This document shows, piece by piece, positions 16,681 to 26,257 of a stretch of 64,000 nt of DNA. Location: assembly GCF_028550395.1 (NCBI RefSeq), contig NZ_JAQQKW010000010.1:90746-154745 (forward strand). The letters run 5' to 3'. The notes below the pieces were generated by a model that worked only from the letters and a program-made list of their open reading frames with translations, had not been told where the DNA came from and made no database searches. Origin of the DNA: Asticcacaulis currens (GTDB lineage: Bacteria > Pseudomonadota > Alphaproteobacteria > Caulobacterales > Caulobacteraceae). The position numbers were made by a program, and so were the translations under genes. Position 1 is the first letter of the stretch. Every line of letters begins with the position of its first letter.

Positions 16681-17958
16681 ATGCAGCCACCTTCGGGCAC
16701 CCACGCCCCGGCGGGCGCGACGCGCTATCGCTGGCTGGTCGTGACATTGCTGTTCACGGCCATGGTCATCAACTATGTGGACCGTCAGACGGTCAGCCTG
16801 CTCAAGCCGACCCTGCAATCGGCATTCGGCTGGAGCGAGCTGGACTATGCCGATCTGGTCTTCTGGTTCCAGTTCGCCTACGCCCTCTCCTATCTGGCCT
16901 TTGGCAAGATCGTGGATCGCTTCGGGGCGCGCATCGGCTTCTCTCTGGCCTTTGTCATCTGGCAGGCGGCGCATATCTGCCACGCGGCCATGTCATCGCT
17001 GAAAGACGCCATCATCGCCCGCGTCTTCCTCGGCATCGGCGAAGGCGGGGCCTTCCCCGGCGGCGTCAAGGCGGTATCTGAGTGGTTCCCCAAGTCCGAA
17101 CGCGCCTTTGCGGTCGGCCTGTTCAACGCCGGGACCAATATCGGCGCCATTGTCACGCCGCTGGTCATTCCGGCCATTACCCTGACATTCGGCTGGCAGG
17201 CGGCCTTTATCTTTACCGGCGCTGTCGGCCTTCTGTGGCTGCCCGTCTGGTGGCTGGTCTATCGCCGCCCGCGCGAACATAAAAAAGTCAATGCGCTGGA
17301 ACTCAGCCATATCGAACAGGACCCGGTGGTCACGGTCGAAAAGGTCTCGTGGGGCAGGGTCATCCGTGCCCGGGAAACCTGGGGCTATGCGCTGGGCAAG
17401 TTTCTGATCGACCCCATCTGGTGGATGTTCCTCTTCTGGCTGCCGGATTTCCTGCACAAGCGCTATGGCCTTGATCTCAAGACCTTTGGCCCGCCGCTGG
17501 TGGCCATCTACCTCCTCTCCGACATCGGTTCGGTGGGCGGCGGCTGGCTGTCGTCGCAGTTCATCAAGCGCGGCTGGAGCGTCAATGCCGCGCGCAAGGT
17601 CACCATGCTGATCTGCGCCGCTCTGGCCCTGCCGGTGGGCGTCGCGGCCATGGCCGACAATCTGTGGGTCGCCGTGGCCATCATTGGTGTAGCGACCGCC
17701 GCGCATCAGGGCTTTTCGGCCAATCTCTACACCCTGCCGTCGGACGTCTTCCCCAATGGCGCTGTGGGTTCCGTCGTAGGGATCGGCGGTATGTTCGGGG
17801 CCTTTGGCGGCATGGCCATGGCCAAATATGCGGGCTTCGTGCTCGACAAGATCGGCTCCTACACGCCCATCTTCGTCTATGCGGCGACGGGCTATTTTCT
17901 GGCGCTTCTGGCGGTGCATCTTTTGATGCCGAAGCTCGAACCGGCCAAAATCGGATGA
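16681..17958 (+). CDS. exuT: MFS hexuronate transporter, ExuT-like
   Basis: A 425-residue inner-membrane carrier with about 12 hydrophobic spans, of the anion:cation symporter (ExuT/DgoT) group. Signatures: INYVDRQTVSLLKPTLQ in TM1, AFGKIVDRFGARIGF in loop 2-3, FLGIGEGGAFPGGVKAVSEWF in TM4 and GLFNAGTNIGAIVTPL in TM5. AAGGA precedes the ATG, and the gene starts 12 bases after the pectate lyase gene, so the two form an operon. It probably brings in galacturonate or its oligomer products. A terminator follows directly. Confidence 0.9.
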   Translation: MQPPSGTHAPAGATRYRWLVVTLLFTAMVINYVDRQTVSLLKPTLQSAFGWSELDYADLVFWFQFAYALSYLAFGKIVDRFGARIGFSLAFVIWQAAHICHAAMSSLKDAIIARVFLGIGEGGAFPGGVKAVSEWFPKSERAFAVGLFNAGTNIGAIVTPLVIPAITLTFGWQAAFIFTGAVGLLWLPVWWLVYRRPREHKKVNALELSHIEQDPVVTVEKVSWGRVIRARETWGYALGKFLIDPIWWMFLFWLPDFLHKRYGLDLKTFGPPLVAIYLLSDIGSVGGGWLSSQFIKRGWSVNAARKVTMLICAALALPVGVAAMADNLWVAVAIIGVATAAHQGFSANLYTLPSDVFPNGAVGSVVGIGGMFGAFGGMAMAKYAGFVLDKIGSYTPIFVYAATGYFLALLAVHLLMPKLEPAKIG

Positions 17959-17966
17959 TAAAAAGG

Positions 17967-17992
17967 CCCCGGTCGCAAGATCGGGGTTTTTT
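17967..17992 (+). terminator. Rho-independent terminator of the pelA-exuT operon
   Basis: An 8-bp stem CCCCGGTC/GATCGGGG (one G-U pair) is closed by a GCAA tetraloop and followed by six T residues. The T-run overlaps the stop codon of galM on the opposite strand. Confidence 0.88.
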
Positions 17993-19136
17993 AATCCGGA
18001 AACGCCTGTTTCAGCGTCTTCGCCGTGCCGAAGCGGATCGTCGTCACCGAATGAAAGACCTCGCCCGGCCGCAGCACGGTCGAAGGAAATTCCGGGTGGT
18101 TGGGACTGTCGGGAAAATGCTGGGTTTCCAGCGCAAAGCCGCCGCGCGGCCAGATGCGATTGCCCGCCCGCCCTTTCAGCGTGCCATTGAAGCCGTTGCC
18201 GGTGAAAAGCTGTAACCCCGGCTCGGTGGTCTTCATTTCCAGCGTCCGCCCGCTTTTCGGGTCCCAGGCCCGCGCCGCCACGCTCAGCGCGCCGGGTTGG
18301 GGTTTGTTCAGCACAAAATTATGGTCAAAACCGCCGCCGATCTTCAGTTGCGGGTCGGCCCTGACGATCTGCTTACCGATCTGAGCGGGCCGACGGAAAT
18401 CAAACGGCGTGCCCGCGACCGGGCGCAAGGCCCCCGTCGGCAGCTTCTTGTCCGACAAGGCGGTGATAGCCTCGGCCTTCAGTTGCAGATAGTGGCCGTC
18501 GGTCGAACCCGATGCCGCCCCGCTCAGATTGAAATAGGCGTGGTTCGTCAAGTTGATCACGGTCGGCTTGTCCGTCGTGGCGCGATAATCCAGCGTCAGG
18601 GTGTCGTCGTCGGACAGGCTATAGGTCACCGAGACGTGCAACGTCCCCGGAAAGCCATTCTCGCCATCGGGGCTGACATAGCGCAGTGTCACGGCGCGGC
18701 ACCCCGGCGTCGTACAGGGCTCAGCGGTCCACACCCGCCCGGAAAAGCCCGGCCTGCCGCCGTGCGAGACGATCCCGCCCTTGAGGTCGAGCACCACCCG
18801 CTGCCCGTCCAGCGTAAAGCCACCTCCGGAGATGCGATTGGCGAAGCGTCCGACCAAGGCACTGAAATTGGCGCGCGCCTCATGCGCCTTCAGGTCGGCC
18901 AGATCGAGCACCACATTATCCAAATACCCGCGCCGGTCGCGCACCCGCACCGCATCGAGAATGGCCCCATAGGTCAGGACCGACACCTCGGAGCCGCGTC
19001 CGTTGCGCAGGGTGTAGCGTTCCACCGCCTCACCGCCCGCCGTCACGCCGAACGGGGCATGGCTGACCTGTGGCCGGGACAGGCCAGACAGCATCAGAGA
19101 GGCTGCCACAAGCGGCAGGAGGATAAGGGCGCGCAT
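17991..19136 (-). CDS. galM: Secreted aldose 1-epimerase (galactose mutarotase)
   Basis: A 381-residue mutarotase that interconverts alpha and beta sugar anomers. The N-terminus MRALILLPLVAASLMLSG is a signal sequence, so it acts in the periplasm, unlike cytoplasmic GalM. Fold landmarks are VGRFANRISGGGFTLDG, the His-bearing VSHGGRPGF and NLTNHAYFNLSG (catalytic His). The C-terminal Glu is in GFALETQHFPDSPNHPEFPS. It converges on exuT, with the two stops 33 bases apart. The shared sugar theme suggests support for plant-polymer use, although the exact sugar is not shown. Confidence 0.9.
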   Translation of the reverse strand: MRALILLPLVAASLMLSGLSRPQVSHAPFGVTAGGEAVERYTLRNGRGSEVSVLTYGAILDAVRVRDRRGYLDNVVLDLADLKAHEARANFSALVGRFANRISGGGFTLDGQRVVLDLKGGIVSHGGRPGFSGRVWTAEPCTTPGCRAVTLRYVSPDGENGFPGTLHVSVTYSLSDDDTLTLDYRATTDKPTVINLTNHAYFNLSGAASGSTDGHYLQLKAEAITALSDKKLPTGALRPVAGTPFDFRRPAQIGKQIVRADPQLKIGGGFDHNFVLNKPQPGALSVAARAWDPKSGRTLEMKTTEPGLQLFTGNGFNGTLKGRAGNRIWPRGGFALETQHFPDSPNHPEFPSTVLRPGEVFHSVTTIRFGTAKTLKQAFPD

Positions 19137-19204
19137 GACGGAAGACTAGGCCTCACGTCGCGCCCTCTCCAGCCACCTCACGAAAAAGAGACTGGATTTT
19201 TTAA

Positions 19205-19227
19205 ATTGTTGCAATAGATACTATATC
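19205..19227. promoter_or_regulatory. Adjacent small palindromes in the hppD promoter region
   Basis: ATTG-TTG-CAAT (19205-19215) and GATA-CTA-TATC (19217-19227) are two perfect inverted repeats with 3-base centres, side by side, 25 bases before the hppD ATG. Position and AT richness suit a regulator site such as an Lrp/AsnC type. No factor can be named from sequence. Confidence 0.3.
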
Positions 19228-19251
19228 AAAGGAAACAAACAGGAGGTCGCC

Positions 19252-20313
19252 ATGTCCATCACTCCGCACAACCCGCTGGGTCTGAACGGCTTTGAGTTTG
19301 TCGAGTTCACCAGCCCCGACCCCGCCGCCATGCGCGCCCATTTCGAGCGCCTGGGTTTTGTCGCCGCCTCGCGTCATCCGTCCAAGGCCGTGACACGTTA
19401 CAAACAGGGCCGTATCAACCTGCTGCTCAACGAAGAGGCGACCGGTCAGGCGGCCGACTTCCGTCAGGGGCATGGCCCTTCGGCGTCGGGCATGGCTTTC
19501 CGCGTCGCCGATCCAAAAACCGCCTTTGAGGCCGCATTGTCGCGCGGAGCCAAGGCCGCCGACGCCGCCGCTGGTACGCTGGGCGACGGCAGTTTTGTCC
19601 TTCAGGGCATCGGCGGCTCCTACCTTTATCTGACCCCCGACACAGATCAGCTCTATGCCGACTGGTTCGCCGTACCGGGGGCGGAGGCTGCCGAGCGCGA
19701 GCACAGCGTCGGGCTCGACCTGCTCGACCACCTCACGCACAATGTGCATCGCGGTCAGATGCGCGTGTGGTCGGACTTTTATTCGCGCATCTTTGGCTTC
19801 GAGGAGCAGAAGTATTTCGACATCAAGGGGCAGGCCACCGGCCTCTTTTCTCAGGCCATGATCGCCCCGGACAAGGCCATCCGCATCCCGCTCAACGAGT
19901 CGCAGGACGACAAGAGCCAGATCGAGGAATATCTAAGAGAATACAAGGGCGAAGGCATCCAGCATCTGGCGCTGACCACCGACGACATCTACACCACGGT
20001 GGAAAAGCTGCGGGCGCGCGGCGTGCGGCTTCAGGACACGATCGAAACCTATTACGAGCTGGTGGACAAGCGCGTGCCCGGCCACGGCGAAGACCTTGAA
20101 CGGCTGCGCCGCAACCGCATCCTGATCGACGGCAATGTCGGCGAAGAGGGTATTCTGCTGCAAATCTTCACCGAAAACCTGTTCGGACCGATCTTCTTTG
20201 AGATCATCCAGCGCAAGGGCAATGAGGGCTTCGGCAACGGCAATTTTCAGGCCCTGTTCGAGTCGATCGAACTCGATCAGATCCGCCGCGGCGTCATCTC
20301 GGTCGATGCGTGA
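19252..20313 (+). CDS. hppD: 4-hydroxyphenylpyruvate dioxygenase
   Basis: A 353-residue Fe(II) enzyme turning 4-hydroxyphenylpyruvate into homogentisate. It has two vicinal-oxygen-chelate halves: the N-terminal one has [20 protein letters not shown], and the catalytic one holds the iron ligands. These are His in [12 protein letters not shown], His in [12 protein letters not shown] and Glu in [12 protein letters not shown], with [15 protein letters not shown] at the C-terminus. AGGAGG lies 6 bases before the ATG. It is first gene of a tight operon; its TGA overlaps the hmgA ATG (TGATG). Confidence 0.96.
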   Translation: MSITPHNPLGLNGFEFVEFTSPDPAAMRAHFERLGFVAASRHPSKAVTRYKQGRINLLLNEEATGQAADFRQGHGPSASGMAFRVADPKTAFEAALSRGAKAADAAAGTLGDGSFVLQGIGGSYLYLTPDTDQLYADWFAVPGAEAAEREHSVGLDLLDHLTHNVHRGQMRVWSDFYSRIFGFEEQKYFDIKGQATGLFSQAMIAPDKAIRIPLNESQDDKSQIEEYLREYKGEGIQHLALTTDDIYTTVEKLRARGVRLQDTIETYYELVDKRVPGHGEDLERLRRNRILIDGNVGEEGILLQIFTENLFGPIFFEIIQRKGNEGFGNGNFQALFESIELDQIRRGVISVDA

Positions 20314-21587
20314 TGCGCGCGTATCTCAGCGGATTTGGCAATCATTTCGCCACCGAGGCCGTGCCCGGTGCCCTGCCCGTGGGCCAGAACGCGCCGCAGG
20401 CCGTGCCGTTCGGCCTCTATGCCGAGCAGTTTTCGGGTACGGCCTTCACCGCCCCGCGCAGTGAAAACCGCCGGACCTGGTTCTATCGTCTGCGGCCGTC
20501 GGCGCAGCACGCGGCCTTCGCGCCGTTGGAGGCCCCCGGTTGGCGTACCGAAGGCCCGCCGCCTTCGCCCAACCGCCTGCGCTGGTCGCCGCTGACGACG
20601 CCACAGGGCGCGGTCGATTTTATCGACGGGATGACGGCCTATGCCGCCAATGGCGATGTGGCGACCCAGACCGGCGTGACGGTCTATCTTTATGCCGCCA
20701 CGGCCAGCATGACCCGGCGCGCCTTTTTCAATGCCGATGGCGAATCGCTGATCGTACCGCAGGAAGGGGCTCTGAAAATCATCAGCGAATGTGGGGTGAT
20801 CGAGGCGGCACCGCTCAGCGTCGTGGTGATCCCGCGCGGGCTGAAATTCCGCGTCGAACTGCCGGAAGGGACGGCGCGCGGCTATATCTGCGAAAACCAC
20901 GGCGCGGCCTTCCGCCTGCCCGATCTGGGGCCCATCGGGGCCAACGGGCTGGCCAATCCGCGCGATTTCGAAGCCCCGGTGGCCGCCTTTGAAGACGAAG
21001 ACGCGCCGCATCAACTGATCCAGAAGTTTCAGGGCCAGTTGTGGGCCACGACGCTCGATCATTCGCCGTTTGATGTGGTGGCGTGGCACGGCAATCTGTG
21101 TCCTTACCGCTATGATCTGCGGCGCTTCAACACGATCAATACGGTCAGTTTCGACCACCCCGACCCGTCGATTTTCACCGTCCTGACCGCGCCTTCCGAC
21201 ACACCCGGCACGGCCAATTGCGACTTTGTGATCTTCCCACCGCGCTGGATGGTGGCCGAACACACCTTCCGCCCGCCGTGGTTCCACCGCAATGTCATGA
21301 GCGAATTTATGGGCCTGATCGAAGGCGTCTATGACGCCAAGGCCGAAGGCTTCGCCCCCGGTGGCGCGTCCTTGCACAATTGCATGAACGCCCACGGCCC
21401 GGATCGCGCCAGCTATGACGCGGGGGTATCGGCGGACCTGAAACCCCATCGGTACGAAGGCACCATGGCCTTCATGTTTGAAACGCGCTTTGTGCTGCGC
21501 CCCACCACTCAGGCCCTCGCCCTGCCGGGTCTGCAAGGCGATTATGACGCCGGCTGGGGCGGCTTTGAAAAGGCCCGACTGCCATGA
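20313..21587 (+). CDS. hmgA: Homogentisate 1,2-dioxygenase
   Basis: A 424-residue ring-cleavage enzyme making maleylacetoacetate. The N-terminal signature is [20 protein letters not shown] followed by [16 protein letters not shown]. The iron site is spread over [17 protein letters not shown] (His and Glu) and NCMNAHGPD (His). The ATG at 20313 shares a base with the hppD stop; a GTG one codon earlier is also possible. It couples to fahA by an ATGA overlap. Everything fits a functional enzyme. Confidence 0.96.
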   Translation: MRAYLSGFGNHFATEAVPGALPVGQNAPQAVPFGLYAEQFSGTAFTAPRSENRRTWFYRLRPSAQHAAFAPLEAPGWRTEGPPPSPNRLRWSPLTTPQGAVDFIDGMTAYAANGDVATQTGVTVYLYAATASMTRRAFFNADGESLIVPQEGALKIISECGVIEAAPLSVVVIPRGLKFRVELPEGTARGYICENHGAAFRLPDLGPIGANGLANPRDFEAPVAAFEDEDAPHQLIQKFQGQLWATTLDHSPFDVVAWHGNLCPYRYDLRRFNTINTVSFDHPDPSIFTVLTAPSDTPGTANCDFVIFPPRWMVAEHTFRPPWFHRNVMSEFMGLIEGVYDAKAEGFAPGGASLHNCMNAHGPDRASYDAGVSADLKPHRYEGTMAFMFETRFVLRPTTQALALPGLQGDYDAGWGGFEKARLP

Positions 21588-22870
21588 TCGACTTTACACA
21601 CGACGCGGACCGCACAAGCTGGCTGCCTGACGCCAACGGCCACGCTGAGTTTCCGATTCAGAACCTGCCGCTGGGCGTATTTGCGCCGGACGGGTCCGAC
21701 GACCGCCGTCTGGGGACCGCCATTGGCGATCATATCCTCGACCTGCGCGGCCTCTTTGAAGCGGGACTGATCGAGGGTGACGCGGCGGCGTTCGGCGCGC
21801 GCACGCTCAACGCCCTGTTTGCCCGCCCGGCCCCTGAGCGCCGCGCCCTGCGTCAGCGTCTTTCGTCCCTGCTAAGTGAGGCGGCGCATCATGCGGCCGT
21901 GTCACCGCACCTCTATGCGGCGCAGACCTGCACTCTGTATCTCCCGGCTGAGATCGGTGACTATACGGACTTTTATGTCGGCATCCACCACGCCACGGCG
22001 GTGGGTAAGCTGTTCCGGCCCGACAACCCCTTGCTGCCCAATTACAAACACGTCCCCATCGGCTATCACGGCCGCGCCTCTTCGGTGCGCGTGTCGGGTG
22101 AGCCGGTGACGCGCCCTCTGGGTCAGATCAAGGCCCCGGACGCCGACGCCCCGCGCTTTGCCCCCACGCAGCGCCTTGATTACGAGCTGGAGCTGGGGGT
22201 CTTTATCGGCGGCGAAAACCCGCTGGGTCAGCCGGTCCCGATAGCCGAGGCCTCTGAGCGGATCGCCGGGTTTTGCCTGCTCAACGACTGGTCGGCGCGC
22301 GACGTGCAGGCGTGGGAGTATCAGCCTCTGGGGCCGTTTCTGGCCAAGAATTTCCACACCACGATTTCGCCCTGGGTGATCACGGCGGAGGCGCTGGCCC
22401 CCTTCCACACCGCGCCCTTGCCTCGCGCCAGCGATGATCCCGCGCCCCTGCCCTATCTGAGCGACGCCGGGGATCAGGCGCAAGGCGGCTATCGCATCCG
22501 TCAGGGGGCCCGTTTGCGCACGCCGGGCCTGAGCGCAGCGGTCGAACTGGCGCAATCGCGCGCCGAGGAGGCCATGTACTGGACCGTGGCGCAGATCATC
22601 GCCCACCACGCCAGCGGCGGCTGCAATCTGCGCCCCGGCGACCTTCTGGGGACCGGCACCCTCTCCGGACCGCAACCGCACGAAGCGGGCAGCCTGCTGG
22701 AACTGACCGAAGGGGGCAAGTCGCCGCTCACCCTGCCGTCGGGAGAAACACGCCGCTTCCTAGAAGACGGCGACGAGCTGAGCCTGTTTGCCCGCGCCGA
22801 GGCCGAGGGATTTGTCTCTATCGGCTTTGGTCCCTGCACGGCGCGCATCCTTCCGGCGGTCGCGCCATGA
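21584..22870 (+). CDS. fahA: Fumarylacetoacetase
   Basis: A 428-residue hydrolase that splits fumarylacetoacetate to fumarate and acetoacetate. Landmarks: an N-terminal SH3-like domain with [11 protein letters not shown], then the catalytic FAH fold. This has [21 protein letters not shown] (metal Asp and active His), [44 protein letters not shown] and [12 protein letters not shown]. Start and stop both overlap the neighbours (ATGA twice), so translation is coupled throughout the operon. Confidence 0.96.
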   Translation: MIDFTHDADRTSWLPDANGHAEFPIQNLPLGVFAPDGSDDRRLGTAIGDHILDLRGLFEAGLIEGDAAAFGARTLNALFARPAPERRALRQRLSSLLSEAAHHAAVSPHLYAAQTCTLYLPAEIGDYTDFYVGIHHATAVGKLFRPDNPLLPNYKHVPIGYHGRASSVRVSGEPVTRPLGQIKAPDADAPRFAPTQRLDYELELGVFIGGENPLGQPVPIAEASERIAGFCLLNDWSARDVQAWEYQPLGPFLAKNFHTTISPWVITAEALAPFHTAPLPRASDDPAPLPYLSDAGDQAQGGYRIRQGARLRTPGLSAAVELAQSRAEEAMYWTVAQIIAHHASGGCNLRPGDLLGTGTLSGPQPHEAGSLLELTEGGKSPLTLPSGETRRFLEDGDELSLFARAEAEGFVSIGFGPCTARILPAVAP

Positions 22871-23232
22871 CCGCCACCTTGCCCCGCCTGACGCAGGTAC
22901 GCCCCGGTATCGCGCTGGGGCCGCTTGAGCGCATAACCGACGGCACCGCGCGCAACTATGTGCTTCAGGCGGGCGAGGCGCGCTTTCACGGCTTTGTCGT
23001 GCGGCGGGGCCAGACGGTGCACGGCTATGTCGATGCCTGCCCGCACGCCGGTCTGCCGCTGTGCCAGACGCTGGACGATTATCTGACGCCCGATGCCGGC
23101 CTGATCCGCTGTCAGTGGCACGGCGCGCTGTTCGACATTCAAAACGGTGTATGCGTCGGCGGCCCCTGCCCCGGCGCCTCCCTCACCCCCTGGCCGGTCG
23201 CCGTGCGCAACGGGCAGATTTTTACCGCCTGA
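22867..23232 (+). CDS. Small Rieske (2Fe-2S) protein in the homogentisate operon
   Basis: A 121-residue soluble protein that is essentially one Rieske domain. The cluster ligands are in CPHAGLPL and CQWHGALFD, the usual CxH and CxxH pair. No catalytic oxygenase domain is present. Its ATG overlaps the fahA stop, and it precedes the aminotransferase gene by 29 bases. It may be an electron donor or redox partner, but no oxygenase in the pathway needs one, since HppD and HmgA are non-haem iron enzymes that take no external electrons. The role is therefore open. Confidence 0.88.
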   Translation: MTATLPRLTQVRPGIALGPLERITDGTARNYVLQAGEARFHGFVVRRGQTVHGYVDACPHAGLPLCQTLDDYLTPDAGLIRCQWHGALFDIQNGVCVGGPCPGASLTPWPVAVRNGQIFTA

Positions 23233-23261
23233 AATCTTGGCTATCTGAACTGGACTTTGAC

Positions 23262-24455
23262 GTGACCGCGACCCTGACCGCCTCCCCCCTCTTCGCCGCC
23301 CTGAAGGATCAGCCGTCCGACAGCCTGCTGGAGCTGATCCAGTTGCACCGGGCCGATCCGCGCGCCGACAAGATCGACCTCGGCGTTGGCGTCTATAAGG
23401 ACGAACAGGGCCATACCCCGGTCATGGCCGCCGTCAAACAGGCCGAAGCCGCCCTGCTGCACAGCCAGACCTCCAAGAGCTATCTGGGGACGGCGGGCGA
23501 TATGGGCTTTGTCGAGGCGCTGATCCCGGTGGTGTTCGGTGAGGCCCGGCGCGGCGATACGGCACTGAGCGGCGTGCAGATGCCCGGCGGCACCGGGGCG
23601 CTACGGCTGGCGGCAGAGCTGCTCAACCGCGCCCGGCCCGGCGCGAGGGTGTGGGTGGGGACGCCGACCTGGATCAACCACTTCCCCCTGCTGGAAGACG
23701 CCGGGCTGACGATCCGTGAATACCGCTCTTTCGACCGCGACACGCAGTCGGTGATCTTCCCTGCCTTACGCAAGGCGCTGGAAGGTGCGGCACCCGGCGA
23801 CATCGTTCTGCTGCACGCCTGCTGTCACAACCCGACCGGGGCCGATCTCAGCCCGGAGCAGTGGCGTGAGGTGGCCGGCCTGTGCGCCGAACGCGGCCTG
23901 CTGCCGCTGATCGACCTCGCCTATCAGGGATTGGGGCAGGGCCTCGAAGCCGATGCCGCGCCGATGCGTGATCTGCTGAAACAGGTGCCCGAAGCCCTGA
24001 TCGCCTATTCGTGCAACAAGAATTTCGCCCTTTACCGGGATCGCGTCGGCGCCCTCTTCTATCAGTGCCGCGATGCGGCCCGGCGTGAGCGGCTGCGCGG
24101 CAATCTGATCAACCTCGCGCGCACCCTGTGGTCCATGCCGCCCGATCACGGCGCGGCTGTGGTGCGGCTGATCCTCAGCGACGCGGCGCTTGCGAAAATG
24201 TGGTCCGACGAACTCGACGCCATGCGTCTGCGTGTCCACAGCCTGCGCACGGCGCTGGCGGCGGCGCATCCGGGTCTGGGCTTTCTGACGCGGCAGAACG
24301 GCCTGTTTTCGACCCTGCCGCTCAGCCCGGAAGAGGTGCTGAGCCTGCGCACCCAGCACAGCATCTACATGGCGGCGTCAGGACGGGTCAATCTGGCCGG
24401 GCTGGCCACCGCGCAGGTGCCGGTTCTGGCGGCGGCCCTCAGACCTTACATTTAA
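23262..24455 (+). CDS. tyrB: Aromatic amino acid (tyrosine/aspartate-type) aminotransferase
   Basis: About 397 residues, class I PLP aminotransferase of the AspC/TyrB group. Signatures: KIDLGVGVYKDEQGHTPVM, HACCHNPTGADLSPEQW, LIDLAYQGLGQGLE, the PLP Lys in YSCNKNFALYRDRVG and the substrate Arg in ASGRVNLAGL. It would convert tyrosine to 4-hydroxyphenylpyruvate, feeding HppD. The start is uncertain: no ATG fits, and the GTG at 23262 is the best candidate although its ribosome-binding site is weak. The stop overlaps the convergent rhaM stop. Confidence 0.9.
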   Translation: MTATLTASPLFAALKDQPSDSLLELIQLHRADPRADKIDLGVGVYKDEQGHTPVMAAVKQAEAALLHSQTSKSYLGTAGDMGFVEALIPVVFGEARRGDTALSGVQMPGGTGALRLAAELLNRARPGARVWVGTPTWINHFPLLEDAGLTIREYRSFDRDTQSVIFPALRKALEGAAPGDIVLLHACCHNPTGADLSPEQWREVAGLCAERGLLPLIDLAYQGLGQGLEADAAPMRDLLKQVPEALIAYSCNKNFALYRDRVGALFYQCRDAARRERLRGNLINLARTLWSMPPDHGAAVVRLILSDAALAKMWSDELDAMRLRVHSLRTALAAAHPGLGFLTRQNGLFSTLPLSPEEVLSLRTQHSIYMAASGRVNLAGLATAQVPVLAAALRPYI

Positions 24456-24802
24456 GGCTGTTCGCCCAGATCGAAGATACGGGTCATGGGCACCCACTTT
24501 TCGCCCGGCTGCGCCTTGGGCAGGGGCTTCTGGAATTCCCACATCAGGCGCTCCCACGCCTGCACGTCTTCCGAAGCCGCATCGGCGGCGGCCTTGGCGT
24601 CCGGCGCGAAGGTGTCGCCGACCTCCATGATCATGAACATGCGATCATGCGCCTGCCAGATTTCCATGGACTGGATATCGGCCTCGCGGATGCTGCGGAT
24701 GATGGGTCCCGGCACCTGACCGGGCGCGTGCCAGGCCTTGTAACGCGTGATCAGGTCGGCATCGTCGTGCAGGTCGAGGGCAAAGCAGAAACGGCGGGGC
24801 AT
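24452..24802 (-). CDS. rhaM: L-rhamnose mutarotase family protein
   Basis: A 116-residue RhaM/RhaU-like protein (PF05336 type). It has RFCFALDLHDDADLITRYKA, IIRSIREADIQSMEIW and RMFMIMEVGD, the usual order. The family interconverts anomers of L-rhamnose, and relatives act on L-fucose. AGAGGAA precedes the ATG at 24802. It is isolated: no rhamnose isomerase or kinase is near. The pectin gene set 6 kb away makes rhamnogalacturonan sugars a reasonable source. Confidence 0.85.
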   Translation of the reverse strand: MPRRFCFALDLHDDADLITRYKAWHAPGQVPGPIIRSIREADIQSMEIWQAHDRMFMIMEVGDTFAPDAKAAADAASEDVQAWERLMWEFQKPLPKAQPGEKWVPMTRIFDLGEQP

Positions 24803-24911
24803 GGGGTATTCCTCTGAGTTTTAGCCTCTTTAGCGCGTCAGCAGGGATTCGTCACTGGCGGCAGGCCCCCGGCCCGCCTAAAGTCTCCTTTTTTTGCCGT
24901 GAACGAATCTG

Positions 24912-26252
24912 ATGTCCTGGTACGCCCGCCGCGAAAACTGGTCCGCCAAAGCCGATGACGCCCGTGATGCCGGGGATATCGACTATGCCCGCATCATCCA
25001 TTCGGCCTCCTTCCGCCGCCTTCAGGGCAAGACGCAGATCCTCAATCTGGGGGACAGCGACTTTTACCGCACGCGGCTGACCCATTCGCTGGAGGTGGCG
25101 CAGATTTGCGGCAGCCTCAACAAGCAGCTCAAGACTCACCATTCTGAGCATCCCGCCGCCGCCCACCTGCCCGACCGGGCGCTGATTCAGGCGATCGGCT
25201 GTACCCACGACCTCGGCCATCCGCCCTTCGGTCACGGCGGCGAAGTGGCCTTGCACTACTGTATGCGCGACGACGGCGGCTTTGAGGGCAATGGCCAGAC
25301 CCTGCGCATCCTGTCGCGGCTTGAGACCTTCTCCAAAAACGCCGGAGCCAATCTGACGCGGCGGACGCTTCTGGGTGTGCTGAAATACCCGGCTGCCCTG
25401 TCGAAGGCGGCCCACCCGGCGCGCAAACCCGCTTTGATGCGCGGGCCGACCACGATCGACATTATCGACTGCCGCGCCTCAAAGCCACCCAAGGGCTATC
25501 TCGACAGCGAAACCGATGTGGTGGACTGGGTGCTGGACCTGTTGTCCGACGAGGACCGAGCGCGGTTTCAGGCGCTGGACACCCAACCCGACAGCCACCA
25601 CGCCACGCGGCACAAATCGCTCGATTGCAGCCTGATGGACGTGGCCGACGACATTGCCTATGGCGTACACGACCTCGAAGACGCCATTGCGCTCACCCTG
25701 GTCAGCGAAAGCGCCTTTCGCCGCGCCGTACCCGAAAGCGTCTGCACCTCGTTTCTCGATGCGCTCAAGGCCCGTTATCCGCACGAAAGCGGCAACAATG
25801 TCTATGAAGGCATGGTCAGCGCCCTGTTCGGCGGCTCGGGGTCGCGCAAGCACTATGTCAACCGGCTGGTCGGGCATTTCATCACCCACGCGCGTTTTGC
25901 CGAAGACGATGCCTTTGCCGAGCCGCTGTTGCGCTACCGCGTCGAACTGCCCGACGGGCAGGCGCGGTTTCTCAAGGCGCTCAAGGGGTTTGTGTTTGAC
26001 GAGGTGATCCGTTCCCCCAGCGTGCAGCATCTGGAGTTCAAGGGGCAGGCCATGGTGGTGGCGGTGTTCGAAGCCCTGCAATCGGACCCCAAACGCCTGT
26101 TGCCGCGCGATCAGTACGCGCGCTACGCCGCCGCCTCGGACGATCCGCGCGTCATCTGCGATTACGTGTCGGGCATGACCGACAACTATCTGCTGCGCAC
26201 CTATGAGCGTTTGTTCGCCCCGCGCATGGGGTCGGTCTTCGACAAACTCTGA
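24912..26252 (+). CDS. dgt: dGTP triphosphohydrolase-family HD protein
   Basis: A 446-residue HD-domain enzyme of the deoxyguanosinetriphosphatase family. The conserved start is DYARIIHSASFRRLQGKTQI. The HD metal site is in RLTHSLEVAQI and GCTHDLGHPPFGHGGE, followed by GGFEGNGQTLRILSR. LDCSLMDVADDIAYGVHDLEDA holds the late Asp ligand. It hydrolyses dNTPs (dGTP in the type enzyme) and so tunes nucleotide pools. It is a single gene with no adjacent defence genes. Some dGTPases limit phages, but here a housekeeping role is the simpler reading. Confidence 0.9.
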   Translation: MSWYARRENWSAKADDARDAGDIDYARIIHSASFRRLQGKTQILNLGDSDFYRTRLTHSLEVAQICGSLNKQLKTHHSEHPAAAHLPDRALIQAIGCTHDLGHPPFGHGGEVALHYCMRDDGGFEGNGQTLRILSRLETFSKNAGANLTRRTLLGVLKYPAALSKAAHPARKPALMRGPTTIDIIDCRASKPPKGYLDSETDVVDWVLDLLSDEDRARFQALDTQPDSHHATRHKSLDCSLMDVADDIAYGVHDLEDAIALTLVSESAFRRAVPESVCTSFLDALKARYPHESGNNVYEGMVSALFGGSGSRKHYVNRLVGHFITHARFAEDDAFAEPLLRYRVELPDGQARFLKALKGFVFDEVIRSPSVQHLEFKGQAMVVAVFEALQSDPKRLLPRDQYARYAAASDDPRVICDYVSGMTDNYLLRTYERLFAPRMGSVFDKL

Positions 26253-26257
26253 GGCGG

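Noticed and set aside
24912..26252. dGTPase as a phage-defence gene
   Set aside because: The family includes defence members, but no defence neighbours, mobile DNA or operon partners are present. Housekeeping nucleotide control is enough.
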